Source of the DNA: Castellaniella sp047971665
Lineage (GTDB): Bacteria; Pseudomonadota; Gammaproteobacteria; Burkholderiales; Burkholderiaceae_B
Length of the DNA stretch: 64,000 nucleotides
Assembly (NCBI RefSeq): GCF_047971665.1
Contig: NZ_JBKEAA010000018.1
Coordinates: 108,739-172,738, forward strand
Direction: 5' to 3'
Below the pieces are notes generated by a model that was given only the letters and a program-made list of their open reading frames with translations, was not told the DNA's origin and made no database searches. The first letter of the stretch is position 1, and every line of letters begins with the position of its first letter. The position numbers were made by a program, and so were the translations under genes. Of this stretch, positions 44,231 to 54,276 are shown in pieces.

Positions 44231-47101
44231 TCAGGCGGCGGGGGTGGCCTGAGGCAGGCGGGTGTTCAGGAGCTCGTCCTGACGCTGGTCCTGCGCTTGC
44301 CAGTCCCGTTGCCAGGCCGCTGGCGCAGTGACCTTGCGCACCTGCACGGCGGTCACCTTGTATTCGGGACAGTCCGTGGCCCAGTCCGTGTTGTCTGTGG
44401 TCAGGACGTTCGATCCGCACTCGGGGAAATGGAAGGTCGTGTACACCACGCCCGGCTGTATCCGGTCGGTGACGTTGGCGCGCAGCACGGTTTCCCCTGC
44501 GCGGCTTTCGATGGCGACCCGGTCGCCCTCGACGACGCCCCGGTCCTCGGCGTCGTGGGGATGGATCTCCAGGACATCCTCGCTGTGCCAGGCATTGTTG
44601 GCCGTGCGCCGGGTCTGGACGCCGGCGTTGTATTGCGACAGGATCCGGCCCGTGGTCATCAGCAGCGGGAATCGGCGCGTGGAGCGCTCGTCGGTCGGGA
44701 CATATTGCGTGATCATGAAGCGGCCCTTGCCGCGCACGAATTCGCCCACGTGCATGATCGGCGTGCCCTCCGGCGCCTCGTCGTTGCAGGGCCACTGGAC
44801 GCTGCCGCCCAGGGCGGCAATGCGGCCGAAGGACACCCCCGCAAAAGTCGGCGTCAGCCGGGCGATCTCGTCGAGGATTTCGCCCGGATGGGCATAGTTC
44901 ATCGGGTAGCCCATGGCATTGGACAGGGCGCAGGTGACCTCCCAGTCGGCCAGGCCGGCCTGGGGCGCCATGACCTGGCGAACGCGCGAGATGCGGCGTT
45001 CGGCGTTGGTGAAGGTGCCGTCCTTTTCCAGGAAGGACGAGCCCGGCAGGAAGATGTGCGCGTATTTTGCGGTCTCGTTCAGGAACATGTCCTGGACGAT
45101 CACGCATTCCATGGCTTCGAGGGCCGCCACCACATGCCGGGTGTTGGGGTCGGATTGAGCGACGTCCTCGCCCTGGCAGTACAGGCCCTTGAACGAACCG
45201 CTGTGGGCAGCATCGAACATGTTCGGCAGCCGCAGACCCGGCTCGGATTGCAGCGGGACGCCCCAGGCGCGTTCGAATTCGCCGCGCACGGCGTCGTCGG
45301 ATACATGACGGTAGCCGGGGAACTCGTGCGGGAACGAGCCCATGTCGCAGGAGCCCTGGACATTGTTCTGGCCGCGCAGGGGATTGATGCCCACGCCTTC
45401 GCGGCCGATGTTGCCGGTGACCATGGCCAGGTTGGCAATGCACATGATGGCCGTGGAACCCTGGCTGTGCTCGGTGACGCCGAGACCGTAGTAGATGGCC
45501 GCATTGCCGCCGGTGGCGTACAGGCGGGCGGCTCCGCGCAGATCGGCGGCCGGCACGCCGGTGATGGATTCGGTGGCTTCGGGCGCGTGTTCCGGGCCGC
45601 GGATGAATTGCAGCCACTCATTGAAGGCCTGATCCTCGCAGCGCGCCTGGACGAAGTCATGATTCACCAGGTCCTCGGTGACGATGACATGGGCCAGGGC
45701 GTTGAGTACGGCGACGTTGGTGCCCGGGCGCACCGGCAGGTGATAGTCCGCCTTGACGTGCGGGGCGTCGACCAGCTCGATGCGCCGCGGGTCGATGACG
45801 ATCAGGCGGGCGCCCTGGCGCAGCCGGCGCTTGAGGCGGGAGGCGAACACCGGGTGGGCGGCGCTGGGGTTGGCGCCCAGCACCACGGCCACATCCACGT
45901 GCATGACCGAGTCGAAGGTCTGGGTGCCGGCCGATTCGCCGATGGTGGTCTTCAGCCCGTAGCCTGTGGGGGAATGACAGACCCGGCCACAGGTGTCGAC
46001 ATTGTTGTTGCCCATGGCGGCGCGCACCAGTTTTTGCACGAGATAGGTTTCCTCGTTGGTGCAGCGCGACGAAGTGATGCCGCCGATCGAGTCCACGCCG
46101 TATTTGGCCTGGATCCGTTTCAGTTCGGACGCGGCGCGGCCGATGGCCTCCTCCCAGGAGACCTCGCGCCAGGGGTCGGTGATCCTGTCGCGGATCATCG
46201 GTTTGGTCAGGCGGTCGGCATGGGTGGCATAGCTCCAGGCAAAACGGCCCTTGACGCAGGAGTGGCCGCGATTGGCCTTGCCGTCTTTCCAGGGCGTCAT
46301 GCGGATGACCTTGTCGCCCTTCATTTCGGCCTTGAAGCCGCAGCCCACGCCGCAGTAGGCGCACGTGGTGATGACGGCGTGATCCGCCTGGCCCTGGTCG
46401 ATGACGGTGTTCTCGATCAGCGCCGAGGTCGGACAGGTCTGGACGCAGGCGCCGCAGGAGACGCAGTCGCTTTCCAGAAATCCATCGTCCTGCCCGGCAA
46501 TGATGCGCGAATCGAAGCCGCGCGCCTGAACGGTCAGCGCATAGGTGCCCTGGACGTCGTCGCAGGCCCGCACGCAGCGATTGCAGACGATGCACTTGGA
46601 CGGATCGTAAGTGAAGTACGGGTTGGATGTGTCGACGACATCGTCCAGGTGGTTGGCGCCGTCCGCGTCATAGCGCACATTGCGCAGCCCCACCACCCCG
46701 GCCATGTCCTGCAGCTCGCAGTCGCCGTTGGCCGGACAGGTCAGACAGTCCAGCGGGTGGTCCGAGATGTAGAGTTCCATCACGTTGCGCCGCAGTTCGT
46801 GCAGCTTGGCGGTTTCGGTGTGGACCACCATACCGTCTTCCACGGGGGTGGTGCAGGACGCCGGGTGACCCCGGCGGCCGTCGATTTCCACCAGGCACAG
46901 GCGACAGGAGCCGAAGGCATCCAGATTGTCCGAAGCGCAGAGCTTGGGGATCTGGATGCCGGTCTCGGCGGCGGCGCGCATGACCGAGGTGCCGGCCGGG
47001 ACGGTGATGTGTTGGCCGTCGATGGTCAGCGTGACGGTTTCGGTGGACAGGGACTCGGGCGTGCCCAGGTCGCGGTCGCGTTTCAGGACGGTTTCCAGCA
47101 T
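44231..47101 (-). CDS. fdsA: NAD-dependent formate dehydrogenase alpha subunit (Mo-bisMGD)
   Basis: The 956-residue catalytic subunit, oxidising formate to CO2. An N-terminal NuoG-like section (1-240) holds a 2Fe-2S ferredoxin fold (CRLCLVEIDG) and several 4Fe-4S clusters, including CIVCNRCVRACDDVQG and CVSCGACVQTCPTSA. The molybdopterin domain starts with CAYCGVGCGF (4Fe-4S) and has the active-site cysteine, in place of selenocysteine, at about residue 375 in GRVCHSPTGYG. The C-terminal cofactor-binding domain ends the protein. It lies 9 bases after fdsB and 13 before fdhD in the fdsGBA order. Confidence 0.96.
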   Translation of the reverse strand: MLETVLKRDRDLGTPESLSTETVTLTIDGQHITVPAGTSVMRAAAETGIQIPKLCASDNLDAFGSCRLCLVEIDGRRGHPASCTTPVEDGMVVHTETAKLHELRRNVMELYISDHPLDCLTCPANGDCELQDMAGVVGLRNVRYDADGANHLDDVVDTSNPYFTYDPSKCIVCNRCVRACDDVQGTYALTVQARGFDSRIIAGQDDGFLESDCVSCGACVQTCPTSALIENTVIDQGQADHAVITTCAYCGVGCGFKAEMKGDKVIRMTPWKDGKANRGHSCVKGRFAWSYATHADRLTKPMIRDRITDPWREVSWEEAIGRAASELKRIQAKYGVDSIGGITSSRCTNEETYLVQKLVRAAMGNNNVDTCGRVCHSPTGYGLKTTIGESAGTQTFDSVMHVDVAVVLGANPSAAHPVFASRLKRRLRQGARLIVIDPRRIELVDAPHVKADYHLPVRPGTNVAVLNALAHVIVTEDLVNHDFVQARCEDQAFNEWLQFIRGPEHAPEATESITGVPAADLRGAARLYATGGNAAIYYGLGVTEHSQGSTAIMCIANLAMVTGNIGREGVGINPLRGQNNVQGSCDMGSFPHEFPGYRHVSDDAVRGEFERAWGVPLQSEPGLRLPNMFDAAHSGSFKGLYCQGEDVAQSDPNTRHVVAALEAMECVIVQDMFLNETAKYAHIFLPGSSFLEKDGTFTNAERRISRVRQVMAPQAGLADWEVTCALSNAMGYPMNYAHPGEILDEIARLTPTFAGVSFGRIAALGGSVQWPCNDEAPEGTPIMHVGEFVRGKGRFMITQYVPTDERSTRRFPLLMTTGRILSQYNAGVQTRRTANNAWHSEDVLEIHPHDAEDRGVVEGDRVAIESRAGETVLRANVTDRIQPGVVYTTFHFPECGSNVLTTDNTDWATDCPEYKVTAVQVRKVTAPAAWQRDWQAQDQRQDELLNTRLPQATPAA

Positions 47102-47110
47102 GGCGGGCTC

Positions 47111-48670
47111 CTAGACGGTCTGCGAGACGGCGGCCTGGGACAGGCCGAAGTCCTCGGGGAAATGGCGCAGGGCGGACAGCACGGGATAGGGCGTCATCCC
47201 GCCCAGCGCGCACAGTGATCCGGCCATCATGGTGTCGCACAGGTCCTGCAGGAGTTCCGTCCGGTTCTCGCGGTCGCGCCCCTCACGGATCGCATGGATG
47301 ATCTCGGTGCCGCGCACCGAGCCGATGCGACAGGGTGTGCATTTTCCACAGGACTCGATGGCGCAGAATTCCATGGCGTATTCGGCCATGGAGGCCATGT
47401 CGACGGTGTCATCGAAGGCCACCACGCCGCCGTGACCCAACATGGCGGAAATCTCCAGGAAAGCCTCGTAGTCCATCGGCGTGCCCCATTGGGATTCGGG
47501 CAGGTAGGCCCCCAGCGGGCCGCCCACCTGGATCGCCCGCAGGGGGCGTCCCGAGGCGCTGCCGCCGCCAAAGTCGAACAGCAGTTCGCGCAGGGTCAGG
47601 CCGAAGGCTTTTTCGACCAGGCCGCCGCAGCGGATGTTGCCCGCCAGCTGGAAGGGCAGCGTTCCCCGGGACCGGCCCATGCCGAAATTGCGGTAGGCCT
47701 GGGCCCCCTGGGCCAGGATGAAAGGGACCGTGGCCAGGGAAATCACATTGTTGATCACGGTGGGACAGCCGAACAGGCCGCGCACGGCGGGCAGCGGTGG
47801 TTTGGCGCGGACCAGACCCCGGCGGCCCTCCAGGCTCTCGAGCAGTGAGGTTTCCTCGCCGCAGATGTAGGCCCCCGCGCCGCGCCGCAGCTCGATGTCG
47901 AAGGCACGGCCCGATCGACGGATGTCGTCGCCCAACCAGCCGGCCTCGCGTGCCGCGTCCAGGGCGCCGGCCAGCACCCGTTCAGCTTGCGGATATTCGG
48001 AGCGGACGTAAAGGTAGCCGTGCGTGGCGCCCACGGCCAGGCCGGCGATGATCATGCCTTCGATGAGGGCACAGGGGTCGCCCTCCATCAGCATGCGGTC
48101 GGAAAACGTGCCCGAATCGCCCTCGTCGGCGTTGCAGACGATGTATTTCTGTGCAGCCTGCGTCTGCAGCACGGTGCGCCACTTGACGCCAGTGGGAAAG
48201 GCGGCCCCGCCGCGGCCTCGCAGTCCGGACTCGGTGATGGCGTCGACGATGGCCTCGGGAGTCATGTCCAGCGCCTTTGACAGACCGGCAAAGCCGCCAT
48301 GCGCCTCGTAGTCGGAGAGGCTCAGCGGATCGGTCAGGCCGACCCGCGCGAAGGTCAGACGCTCCTGTTTTTTCAGGAAAGGAATGTCTTCGGTCAGGCC
48401 CTGGCACAGCGGATGGGTGGCGTCGTCTTTGCCGGCCGCGTCCAGGATGGATGGGACGTCTTGCGGTGTGACGGGGCCGTAGGCCACCCGCCCGGCGGGG
48501 GTGGCGATCTCGACCAGGGGTTCGAGCCAGTGCAGGCCGCGTGAGCCGTTGCGCACGATGCGCAGATCCAGACCACGGCGTGCCGCCTCGGCGCGGAAGG
48601 CATCCGCGACCGCATCGGCGCCCATCGCCAGCGCGGCGGTGTCCAGCGGGACGTAGAGGAGGTGTTCCAT
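47111..48670 (-). CDS. fdsB: Formate dehydrogenase beta subunit (FMN, NAD-binding)
   Basis: The 519-residue diaphorase subunit, homologous to NuoF, which passes electrons from the iron-sulfur chain to NAD. RGRGGAAFPTGVKW binds NAD/FMN at about residue 145, GAGAYICGEETSLLESLEG follows, and the 4Fe-4S ligands are in ESCGKCTPCRIG with a late C in GSLCALGG. An N-terminal thioredoxin-like extension of 110 residues precedes it. The start at 48670 lies 2 bases after the fdsG stop. A much longer frame upstream is only antiphase reading of fdsG. Confidence 0.95.
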   Translation of the reverse strand: MEHLLYVPLDTAALAMGADAVADAFRAEAARRGLDLRIVRNGSRGLHWLEPLVEIATPAGRVAYGPVTPQDVPSILDAAGKDDATHPLCQGLTEDIPFLKKQERLTFARVGLTDPLSLSDYEAHGGFAGLSKALDMTPEAIVDAITESGLRGRGGAAFPTGVKWRTVLQTQAAQKYIVCNADEGDSGTFSDRMLMEGDPCALIEGMIIAGLAVGATHGYLYVRSEYPQAERVLAGALDAAREAGWLGDDIRRSGRAFDIELRRGAGAYICGEETSLLESLEGRRGLVRAKPPLPAVRGLFGCPTVINNVISLATVPFILAQGAQAYRNFGMGRSRGTLPFQLAGNIRCGGLVEKAFGLTLRELLFDFGGGSASGRPLRAIQVGGPLGAYLPESQWGTPMDYEAFLEISAMLGHGGVVAFDDTVDMASMAEYAMEFCAIESCGKCTPCRIGSVRGTEIIHAIREGRDRENRTELLQDLCDTMMAGSLCALGGMTPYPVLSALRHFPEDFGLSQAAVSQTV

Positions 48671-48672
48671 GC

Positions 48673-49155
48673 TCAGGCCTCCCGCGCTGCGGTCAGCAGG
48701 GCATCCAGTTTTTCGGGAGTGACACGCGCATGGGGCTGGCCGTCGATCATGACGGCCGGAGACTGGGCGCACAGGCCCAGACAGTACACCGGCGCCAGCG
48801 AAACCTCGTTGGCGTTTCCGGCGGCGACGCGCGTCTGGGCGTGTTCGTACAGCGCGCCCCCGCCACAGGCCTGACAGGACTCGGCGCGACAGACCTCGAG
48901 GTGGGTGCGCGCGGGCGGTGAGGTGCGGAAATGGCTGTAGAAACTGATCACGCCATGGACCTCGGCCCGGGATCGTTGCAACGCCGCCGCGATTTGCGGC
49001 ACGACCGGCTCGGGAATCCATCCCAGGGCATCCTGCACGTCGTGCAGGATCGGCAGCAGGGCGCCTTGCCGGCCGGCATGCCGGGCCAGGATTTCCTGTA
49101 CCAGCGGATTGGCGTCATGCGGGGCGGCCGCGGCATCGGACCGGATGGTGTCCAT
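48673..49155 (-). CDS. fdsG: Formate dehydrogenase gamma subunit (2Fe-2S)
   Basis: A 160-residue NuoE-like subunit carrying a 2Fe-2S cluster. The four cysteines are visible as C89-RAESC-QAC-type residues (VCRAESCQACGG) and CLGLCAQSPA near 125-129. GVISFYSHF is the usual NuoE stretch. It is the first gene of the leftward operon and sits behind the AT-rich region shared with the regulator. AGAC-type ribosome site strength is modest. Confidence 0.94.
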   Translation of the reverse strand: MDTIRSDAAAAPHDANPLVQEILARHAGRQGALLPILHDVQDALGWIPEPVVPQIAAALQRSRAEVHGVISFYSHFRTSPPARTHLEVCRAESCQACGGGALYEHAQTRVAAGNANEVSLAPVYCLGLCAQSPAVMIDGQPHARVTPEKLDALLTAAREA

Positions 49156-49270
49156 GGCTTGTCTCCGGACGCATGATCGGCGGGCATGCGTCTTAATAGG
49201 TTTATTTGTGCATATATAAATCAGTGCCGTTAAATGACTCTACCCTTGAAAATAATTTGATTTCAATAAG

Positions 49271-49288
49271 ATAATAAAAACATATTAT
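49271..49288. promoter_or_regulatory. Candidate FdsR operator dyad
   Basis: ATAATA-AAAACA-TATTAT, two perfect 6-base arms, lies midway in the 194-base AT-rich gap between fdsG and the divergent regulator. The gap has the composition of a promoter pair. Binding by the neighbouring regulator is inferred. Confidence 0.35.
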
Positions 49289-49349
49289 TGGCAGTCTCCA
49301 TTTTTATTATGCAAATGAATTCATATTAATAAGACTTTCAGGAGGAGAT

Positions 49350-50453
49350 ATGGCGGTTTACCGGTTCAAGCCCCGGCTGTATTCGGAATGGGTATTGGAA
49401 AAACAATCCGGGGAAATACTGCAAATGGGCGATGTGTTGCGATTGCTGGCCGCCATCGATGAATATGGTCATATTTCAGGCGCCTGTCAGGCGCGCGGTG
49501 TGTCCTACCGTCATGCCTGGGGCATTCTGCGCAAGGCCGAGGCCGAATTCCAGGCGCCGCTGATCGAGACGTCCCGGCGCCGGGGTTCGCGCCTGACCAG
49601 CTTCGCGCAGCACCTGCTGTGGGCCAACCGGCGCATCGATGCCCGTCTGGCCCCGACGTTCGAGAGTCTGGCCTCCGAGCTGCAGGAAGAACTGCAACGC
49701 CTGTATTCCGAGGAAATGTCCGTGCTGCGCCTGCATGCCAGCCACGGGTTCGCCGTCGAGGGGTTGATGCGACTGGCCAACGGTCAGGACATGTTGCCGC
49801 TGGAATTGCGTTATCGCACCGCGATCGAGGCGCTGGCTTCGCTGGACCGCAGAGAATGCGACCTGGCCGGTTTTCAGGTGCCGGTTGCCGAGTACGAAAA
49901 ACCCATCTTGCAACGCTACCTGCGCTGGCTCGATCCGGACCGCATGCTGCTCCTGCATCTGGCCGTCCGCAACACTGGCCTGTTCGTGCAGCCCGGAAAT
50001 CCGAAGAACATCCGCTCGGCCAGCGATCTGGTGCGTCCGGACGTGCGCTTCGTGAACCGGCAGCTCGGTTCCAGCACCCGGTTCCTGATCCACCTGATGC
50101 TGGAGCATCTGGGGATCGATCCCAACGACGTGACCGGATTCGACAGCGGGGAATTCACGCACATGGCCATTGCAGCGCACATCGCCAGCGGCATGGCCGA
50201 TGTCGGCATCGGGGTCGAGACCGCCGCCTGGCGCTGTGGACTGGAATTCATTCCGCTGGCGCGGGAGCGCTATTTTTTTGGCATCAACAAGGAGCTGGTC
50301 GGCACACAGTCCCTGCAGCGGCTGCTGGACCTGATGAGCGGGGATGAATACCAGGAATACGCCCGCAATCTGGTGGGCTATGACTGTAGTCTGCTGGGTC
50401 AGGTCCAGACCCTTGAGCAGGCTTTCGGACCGGAGTTTTCCTGTAGGCGCTGA
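49350..50453 (+). CDS. FdsR-like regulator (ModE-type HTH with periplasmic-binding-like domain)
   Basis: A 367-residue regulator. Residues 1-110 form a LysR/ModE-like helix-turn-helix (ILQMGDVLRLLAAIDEYGHISGACQARGVSYRHAWGILR), and 125-350 form a PBP-like ligand-binding domain (the type found in molybdate-related and formate-dehydrogenase regulators). The corresponding FdsR of Cupriavidus controls fdsGBACD and responds to formate; the divergent placement is the same here. AGGAGG lies 6 bases before the ATG. It likely binds the dyad at 49271. Confidence 0.82.
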   Translation: MAVYRFKPRLYSEWVLEKQSGEILQMGDVLRLLAAIDEYGHISGACQARGVSYRHAWGILRKAEAEFQAPLIETSRRRGSRLTSFAQHLLWANRRIDARLAPTFESLASELQEELQRLYSEEMSVLRLHASHGFAVEGLMRLANGQDMLPLELRYRTAIEALASLDRRECDLAGFQVPVAEYEKPILQRYLRWLDPDRMLLLHLAVRNTGLFVQPGNPKNIRSASDLVRPDVRFVNRQLGSSTRFLIHLMLEHLGIDPNDVTGFDSGEFTHMAIAAHIASGMADVGIGVETAAWRCGLEFIPLARERYFFGINKELVGTQSLQRLLDLMSGDEYQEYARNLVGYDCSLLGQVQTLEQAFGPEFSCRR

Positions 50454-50588
50454 ACGAGCGAGGCAGGCGCTTGCTGGTCCGGTCGGCGGCGGGATCGACG
50501 CACCGCCCCGCAGTGGCAGCAGGCACGACGAGTTGGGCTGAGTGTCAGGGATATGCGTGTGATCTGACGGGCTACGGCTGTTCAGACC

Positions 50589-53500
50589 TCAGCGCAGCGA
50601 GAAATCCACGCGGGTTGCCGCGCCGCCGTCCTCGATTCCGCTGGCGTCGGGCTTGGGCGCCACGATGAAGACCCGATCGGTCAGATCCGGCGCGGCCGCC
50701 ATGATGGCCTCGTACACGGCCTGGGCGCGGGCCTCCGCCAGGTTGACCAGGGGCTCTTTGCCCAGCGGAGCGGCAGCCAGCAGCAGGGCGTTCATCTGAT
50801 CGGGTGGCAGTGATTTGGCGATGCCGATGCCGTTGCGCGGCTTGTTCTTGATCTTGGTGTCGCCGTAGACCTTTTCCAGGTATTTGGCGCGGTCGGCGTC
50901 GGTCAGCTCAATTGCCTTGACCTCGGCTTTCTTGCCGCGAACGCCCATGTCGTGGGCCTTGACCGCGCGGATCCTGTCATCCACCCAGGCCTGGCGCAGG
51001 CCCGCCTCATCGGCCTTCGGGTCGGCCCGGCCGATGATGTCCATCTTGAGCGACGGCCGCCCGGAAAGCGCCTTGACCAGCGTGGCGATATTCGATTTTG
51101 CCGTGTCGTCGAGGACGGCCTGGCCCGGTGCGAAATCGACGCGTGACAGATCTTCGCCACCGCCGAAGGCGGAGGCCAGCAGTCTGAAGGGCGCGGTCAC
51201 CGCCTTGGCGATCGTGTTCACGATCACCTGCACGATGATGCCGCCCACCGAGAACTTGGGATCGTCAAGCGACCCGGAGATCGGCAGGTTGATGTCGATG
51301 TTGCCGTTGGAGTCCTTCAGCAGCGCGACAGCCAGCAGCACCGGCAGCTTGAGCGCATCGGGGCTGTCGGACGGCTTGCCGAAGGTGAGCTGGTTGAGCA
51401 CGACCTTGTTGCTGGCTTGCAGGGCGCGGTCCTTGATCTGGTAGTGCAGGTCGACCGACAATTTGCCGCGATCGATCGCGTAGCCAACATATTTCGACGC
51501 GTATGTGGTGAAACGGGGCAGGTCCACGCCCTTGGCCGAGGCGTTCAGATTCAGCGCCAGATAGCGGGCGAACGGTTGCACCGTGCCGGAGATGAAAAAG
51601 GGAGCCGTGCTGTAGGCGCGGCCCGTCACGCTGACCTTCGCCGGCGCGGGCTTGGTCGAGGACACGGCCGTCAGCGTCCCCTCGATGGAGGACAGTTCGG
51701 CCCGATAATTGGGCCGCACGAAATGATCATTGAACGTCACGCGGCCCCGCTTGAGCTTGACGCTGTTGATGAAGATGTCGGGCAGGGCGCTGGTGGCGCC
51801 GCCGGTTGATTTTCTCGAGGCCGCGGATGCGGCGCCGGCCGCGCGCTTGTGGCGGGTCTGCGTGTCCTGGGTGATGGAGCCGGCGGCCGTGCCCTTGGCG
51901 ACTAGGATGTCCATCACATTCATGCGTGCGTTGCTGTTGAGCAGGATGTTGCCGTAGAAATCGTCCAGCAGGATATCGCCCAGGTTCAATCCGAGCCTGG
52001 CGCCCGCCATCGTGACGTGCATGTTGCTCAGGCCCAGACGCTTCCAGTTCATGAATGCCGCCTTGTTGACGCGATCCAGAAGCGCCAGGTCATCGATCTG
52101 GACGGCGCCTCGCCAATCGACCTGCATGGCCTGTTTGCCTTGTGGCAGGGCGAGTTCGACCTTGCCGCGTGCGCCCACGCTCATGCTGCGCACCGTGGCG
52201 TTCAGGCTGGAGGCAAAGAACGGCGCCAGGGACGCTGCGTCGAAGCGGGCCAGATCGACTGAGGCCTTGAGCGTGAGCGGTTGGGTCGTCAGCGTGCCGT
52301 CCAGTGCCAGCGTGCCGCGTTTCTGGAGGCCCTCGGCTTTCAGGGTGAAGTTCGTCGGTTTGGCGTCCAGGGCCAGCCGGTTGGCCGTCAGCGCCAGAGA
52401 ACCGATCGACAGATCCACGCCGGGCTTGATGGATTCGTCGCGCACGGCGAGCTGTTGCAGACCGAGCTTCACGGCCAGGGCCTCGATCCGGGCCCCGGTC
52501 ACGTTGACCGTGCCTGCAAGACTCAGCCGACCCTCCTTGAGGGAAACAGGCGTGAAATGGCGCATAGTCGTTGCGAAAGGCGCCAGTGGCAGGTTGTCCA
52601 GGGTGACCTGGGCCTTGACCGACAGGGGTTGCAGCATGACCGGCGTCCGGACCTGCAGCGTGCTGCCATCGTGGCTGTTGTTCATGCTCAGCCGCGCCTG
52701 CATGGGCTGATCAGGGGACTGCGGCAGCGTGATGTGTTCGACTTCGATGTTCAATCCGTCGAGCGGGTAATCCAGGCCGTTGGGCTCGTCGCGCAGGCGC
52801 ATTGTGCCGGCTTCGAGTCTGACGCTGCCCAGGGCGATTTTCCAGGTGGCGTCATCGGCTGGCTGGCTGGATGGGGGCGCCTCGGTGGCAGGATGGTTGC
52901 CCTGGGGGACATCCGGCCCGGCGGCGCCCAGCTTGGTGAAGCCTTGCGCGACCCGCTGCCAGTTCAGCTGAGTGGCGTCACGATGGGCCTCCACGTGCGG
53001 TTCCGTCAGCGTCACGGTCTCCACGGAGACCGTTCGCGCGCTCAGATCGAGCGCCAATCCCGCTGCTTTCAGTCCGGCCCAGGTCAGCAGCGGCGCCCCT
53101 GACGTCTCGGTGACATCGAGCTGGCGCAGGCTCAGGTCGCCCTGCACGCGAATGCGTGGCGCAGTGGCCGGGGGCTGTTCGAACAGGATCTTCAGTCTGG
53201 AATCCAGCAGGGCGCTTTTGACCTGGACCGGCAGCGGCATGGGCCAGAAGTCGGCCCATTTGTCGAGCGCCACGCTGTCGAGTTTGACGTTCAGTGTGGA
53301 TGTGGGTGTTTTCTCGAACGGTCGCGCCGTGCCGTCCAGATCGAAGGGGCTGCCGTTGAGGCGCAGATGCACGGCGGGCTGCACATCGATGTCGGTGGCA
53401 TAGCCGAAAGAGGAGAGGAACGGGATGCCCAGCGTGAGTTCATCAATCGTCTGCTTGCGGCCGGTGACCTGGTCATCGAGGCGGATCTCCCCCCCGGTCA

Positions 53501-53990
53501 AGGACAGATTGTTCAGTGAAAAACGCGGCGGGCCGGCATCGGTCTCATCCGGCGCATCGGGCTGTTTTGCGGCCATCGCGGCAAACCGTTCCACGATGTC
53601 GGAAAAATTGAATCGCGTGGGAGCCTGCCGGACCAGGGAGATCCTGGGCTGGTTGATATGCACCCGGTCGATCACTGGCGCGAACAGGGCGATGGAGCGC
53701 CAGGCCACACGCAGATCGATTGCGCCGATTTGCAGCAACGGCTCGGACTGAGGCTGTTCGACGACGATATCCTGCGCGCGCAGGGCCAGTGTGAAGGGGT
53801 TGAAGCGGATTTCCCCGACCTGGACCGGGCGATCCAGCAGTTCGGAGACGTTCTGCGTAAGCGCGCTGCGGATGGCCTTGGGCACCAGCCAGGCGGACAG
53901 CGCCGCCAGCACCAGCAGGGTCAGGACGATGCCCGCCAGGATCTTGAGCATCCGTCGGCTGAACTTCAGAACTGGCATTCGCAACTGCAT
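50589..53990 (-). CDS. AsmA/DUF748 family envelope protein with OmpA-like C-terminus
   Basis: A 1133-residue periplasm-facing protein. One N-terminal membrane anchor (ILAGIVLTLLVLAALSAWLVP) is followed by AsmA-like repeats of beta structure (the DUF748 region), then a conserved segment with FDGKLSVDL-type strands at 940-1000 and a C-terminal OmpA-like segment (SLKMDIIGRADPKADEAGLRQ at about 1010) that may touch peptidoglycan. AsmA-type proteins are linked to lipid transport between membranes. It converges on fdsR and is monocistronic. The start at 53990 gives a clean membrane anchor. Confidence 0.8.
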   Translation of the reverse strand: MQLRMPVLKFSRRMLKILAGIVLTLLVLAALSAWLVPKAIRSALTQNVSELLDRPVQVGEIRFNPFTLALRAQDIVVEQPQSEPLLQIGAIDLRVAWRSIALFAPVIDRVHINQPRISLVRQAPTRFNFSDIVERFAAMAAKQPDAPDETDAGPPRFSLNNLSLTGGEIRLDDQVTGRKQTIDELTLGIPFLSSFGYATDIDVQPAVHLRLNGSPFDLDGTARPFEKTPTSTLNVKLDSVALDKWADFWPMPLPVQVKSALLDSRLKILFEQPPATAPRIRVQGDLSLRQLDVTETSGAPLLTWAGLKAAGLALDLSARTVSVETVTLTEPHVEAHRDATQLNWQRVAQGFTKLGAAGPDVPQGNHPATEAPPSSQPADDATWKIALGSVRLEAGTMRLRDEPNGLDYPLDGLNIEVEHITLPQSPDQPMQARLSMNNSHDGSTLQVRTPVMLQPLSVKAQVTLDNLPLAPFATTMRHFTPVSLKEGRLSLAGTVNVTGARIEALAVKLGLQQLAVRDESIKPGVDLSIGSLALTANRLALDAKPTNFTLKAEGLQKRGTLALDGTLTTQPLTLKASVDLARFDAASLAPFFASSLNATVRSMSVGARGKVELALPQGKQAMQVDWRGAVQIDDLALLDRVNKAAFMNWKRLGLSNMHVTMAGARLGLNLGDILLDDFYGNILLNSNARMNVMDILVAKGTAAGSITQDTQTRHKRAAGAASAASRKSTGGATSALPDIFINSVKLKRGRVTFNDHFVRPNYRAELSSIEGTLTAVSSTKPAPAKVSVTGRAYSTAPFFISGTVQPFARYLALNLNASAKGVDLPRFTTYASKYVGYAIDRGKLSVDLHYQIKDRALQASNKVVLNQLTFGKPSDSPDALKLPVLLAVALLKDSNGNIDINLPISGSLDDPKFSVGGIIVQVIVNTIAKAVTAPFRLLASAFGGGEDLSRVDFAPGQAVLDDTAKSNIATLVKALSGRPSLKMDIIGRADPKADEAGLRQAWVDDRIRAVKAHDMGVRGKKAEVKAIELTDADRAKYLEKVYGDTKIKNKPRNGIGIAKSLPPDQMNALLLAAAPLGKEPLVNLAEARAQAVYEAIMAAAPDLTDRVFIVAPKPDASGIEDGGAATRVDFSLR

Positions 53991-54229
53991 TGCATATGTC
54001 CCCGGCTGTGTCGTTCTTATGTGTCGTTTTCGACCGCAGGTACCGATATTGCGCCGTGTACGGCCGGAGATCATTATCCTCGCCGGGTTACGGTGCGTCC
54101 ATTCGAACGGGCCCGGTTTTGCGTTTTTTTGCGGTGTGCAAGAGGCCGCGCGCCCGAGCGTCGGCCTGGCCGGCCGCCTGGGGTGGTCAAATTCATCGAT
54201 GTTTATATGATCAGGACTGTCAGGGTCGA

Positions 54230-54249
54230 TATAATCTGACTGAAGTCAG
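54230..54249 (+). promoter_or_regulatory. Promoter -10 and operator palindrome of the MarR-GNAT gene
   Basis: A perfect TATAAT at 54230-54235 is followed at once by the palindrome CTGACT-GA-AGTCAG at 54236-54249, placing the dyad on the likely transcription start. This suits autorepression by the MarR-type protein encoded downstream. A good -35 is not visible. Confidence 0.55.
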
Positions 54250-54276
54250 GTATTGTTCGATCGTCGGTCAGAGGGC

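Noticed and set aside
44147..47218. Open frame of about 1000 codons on the plus strand opposite fdsA
   Set aside because: Same situation as above; fdsA on the minus strand has full cofactor motifs and operon spacing.
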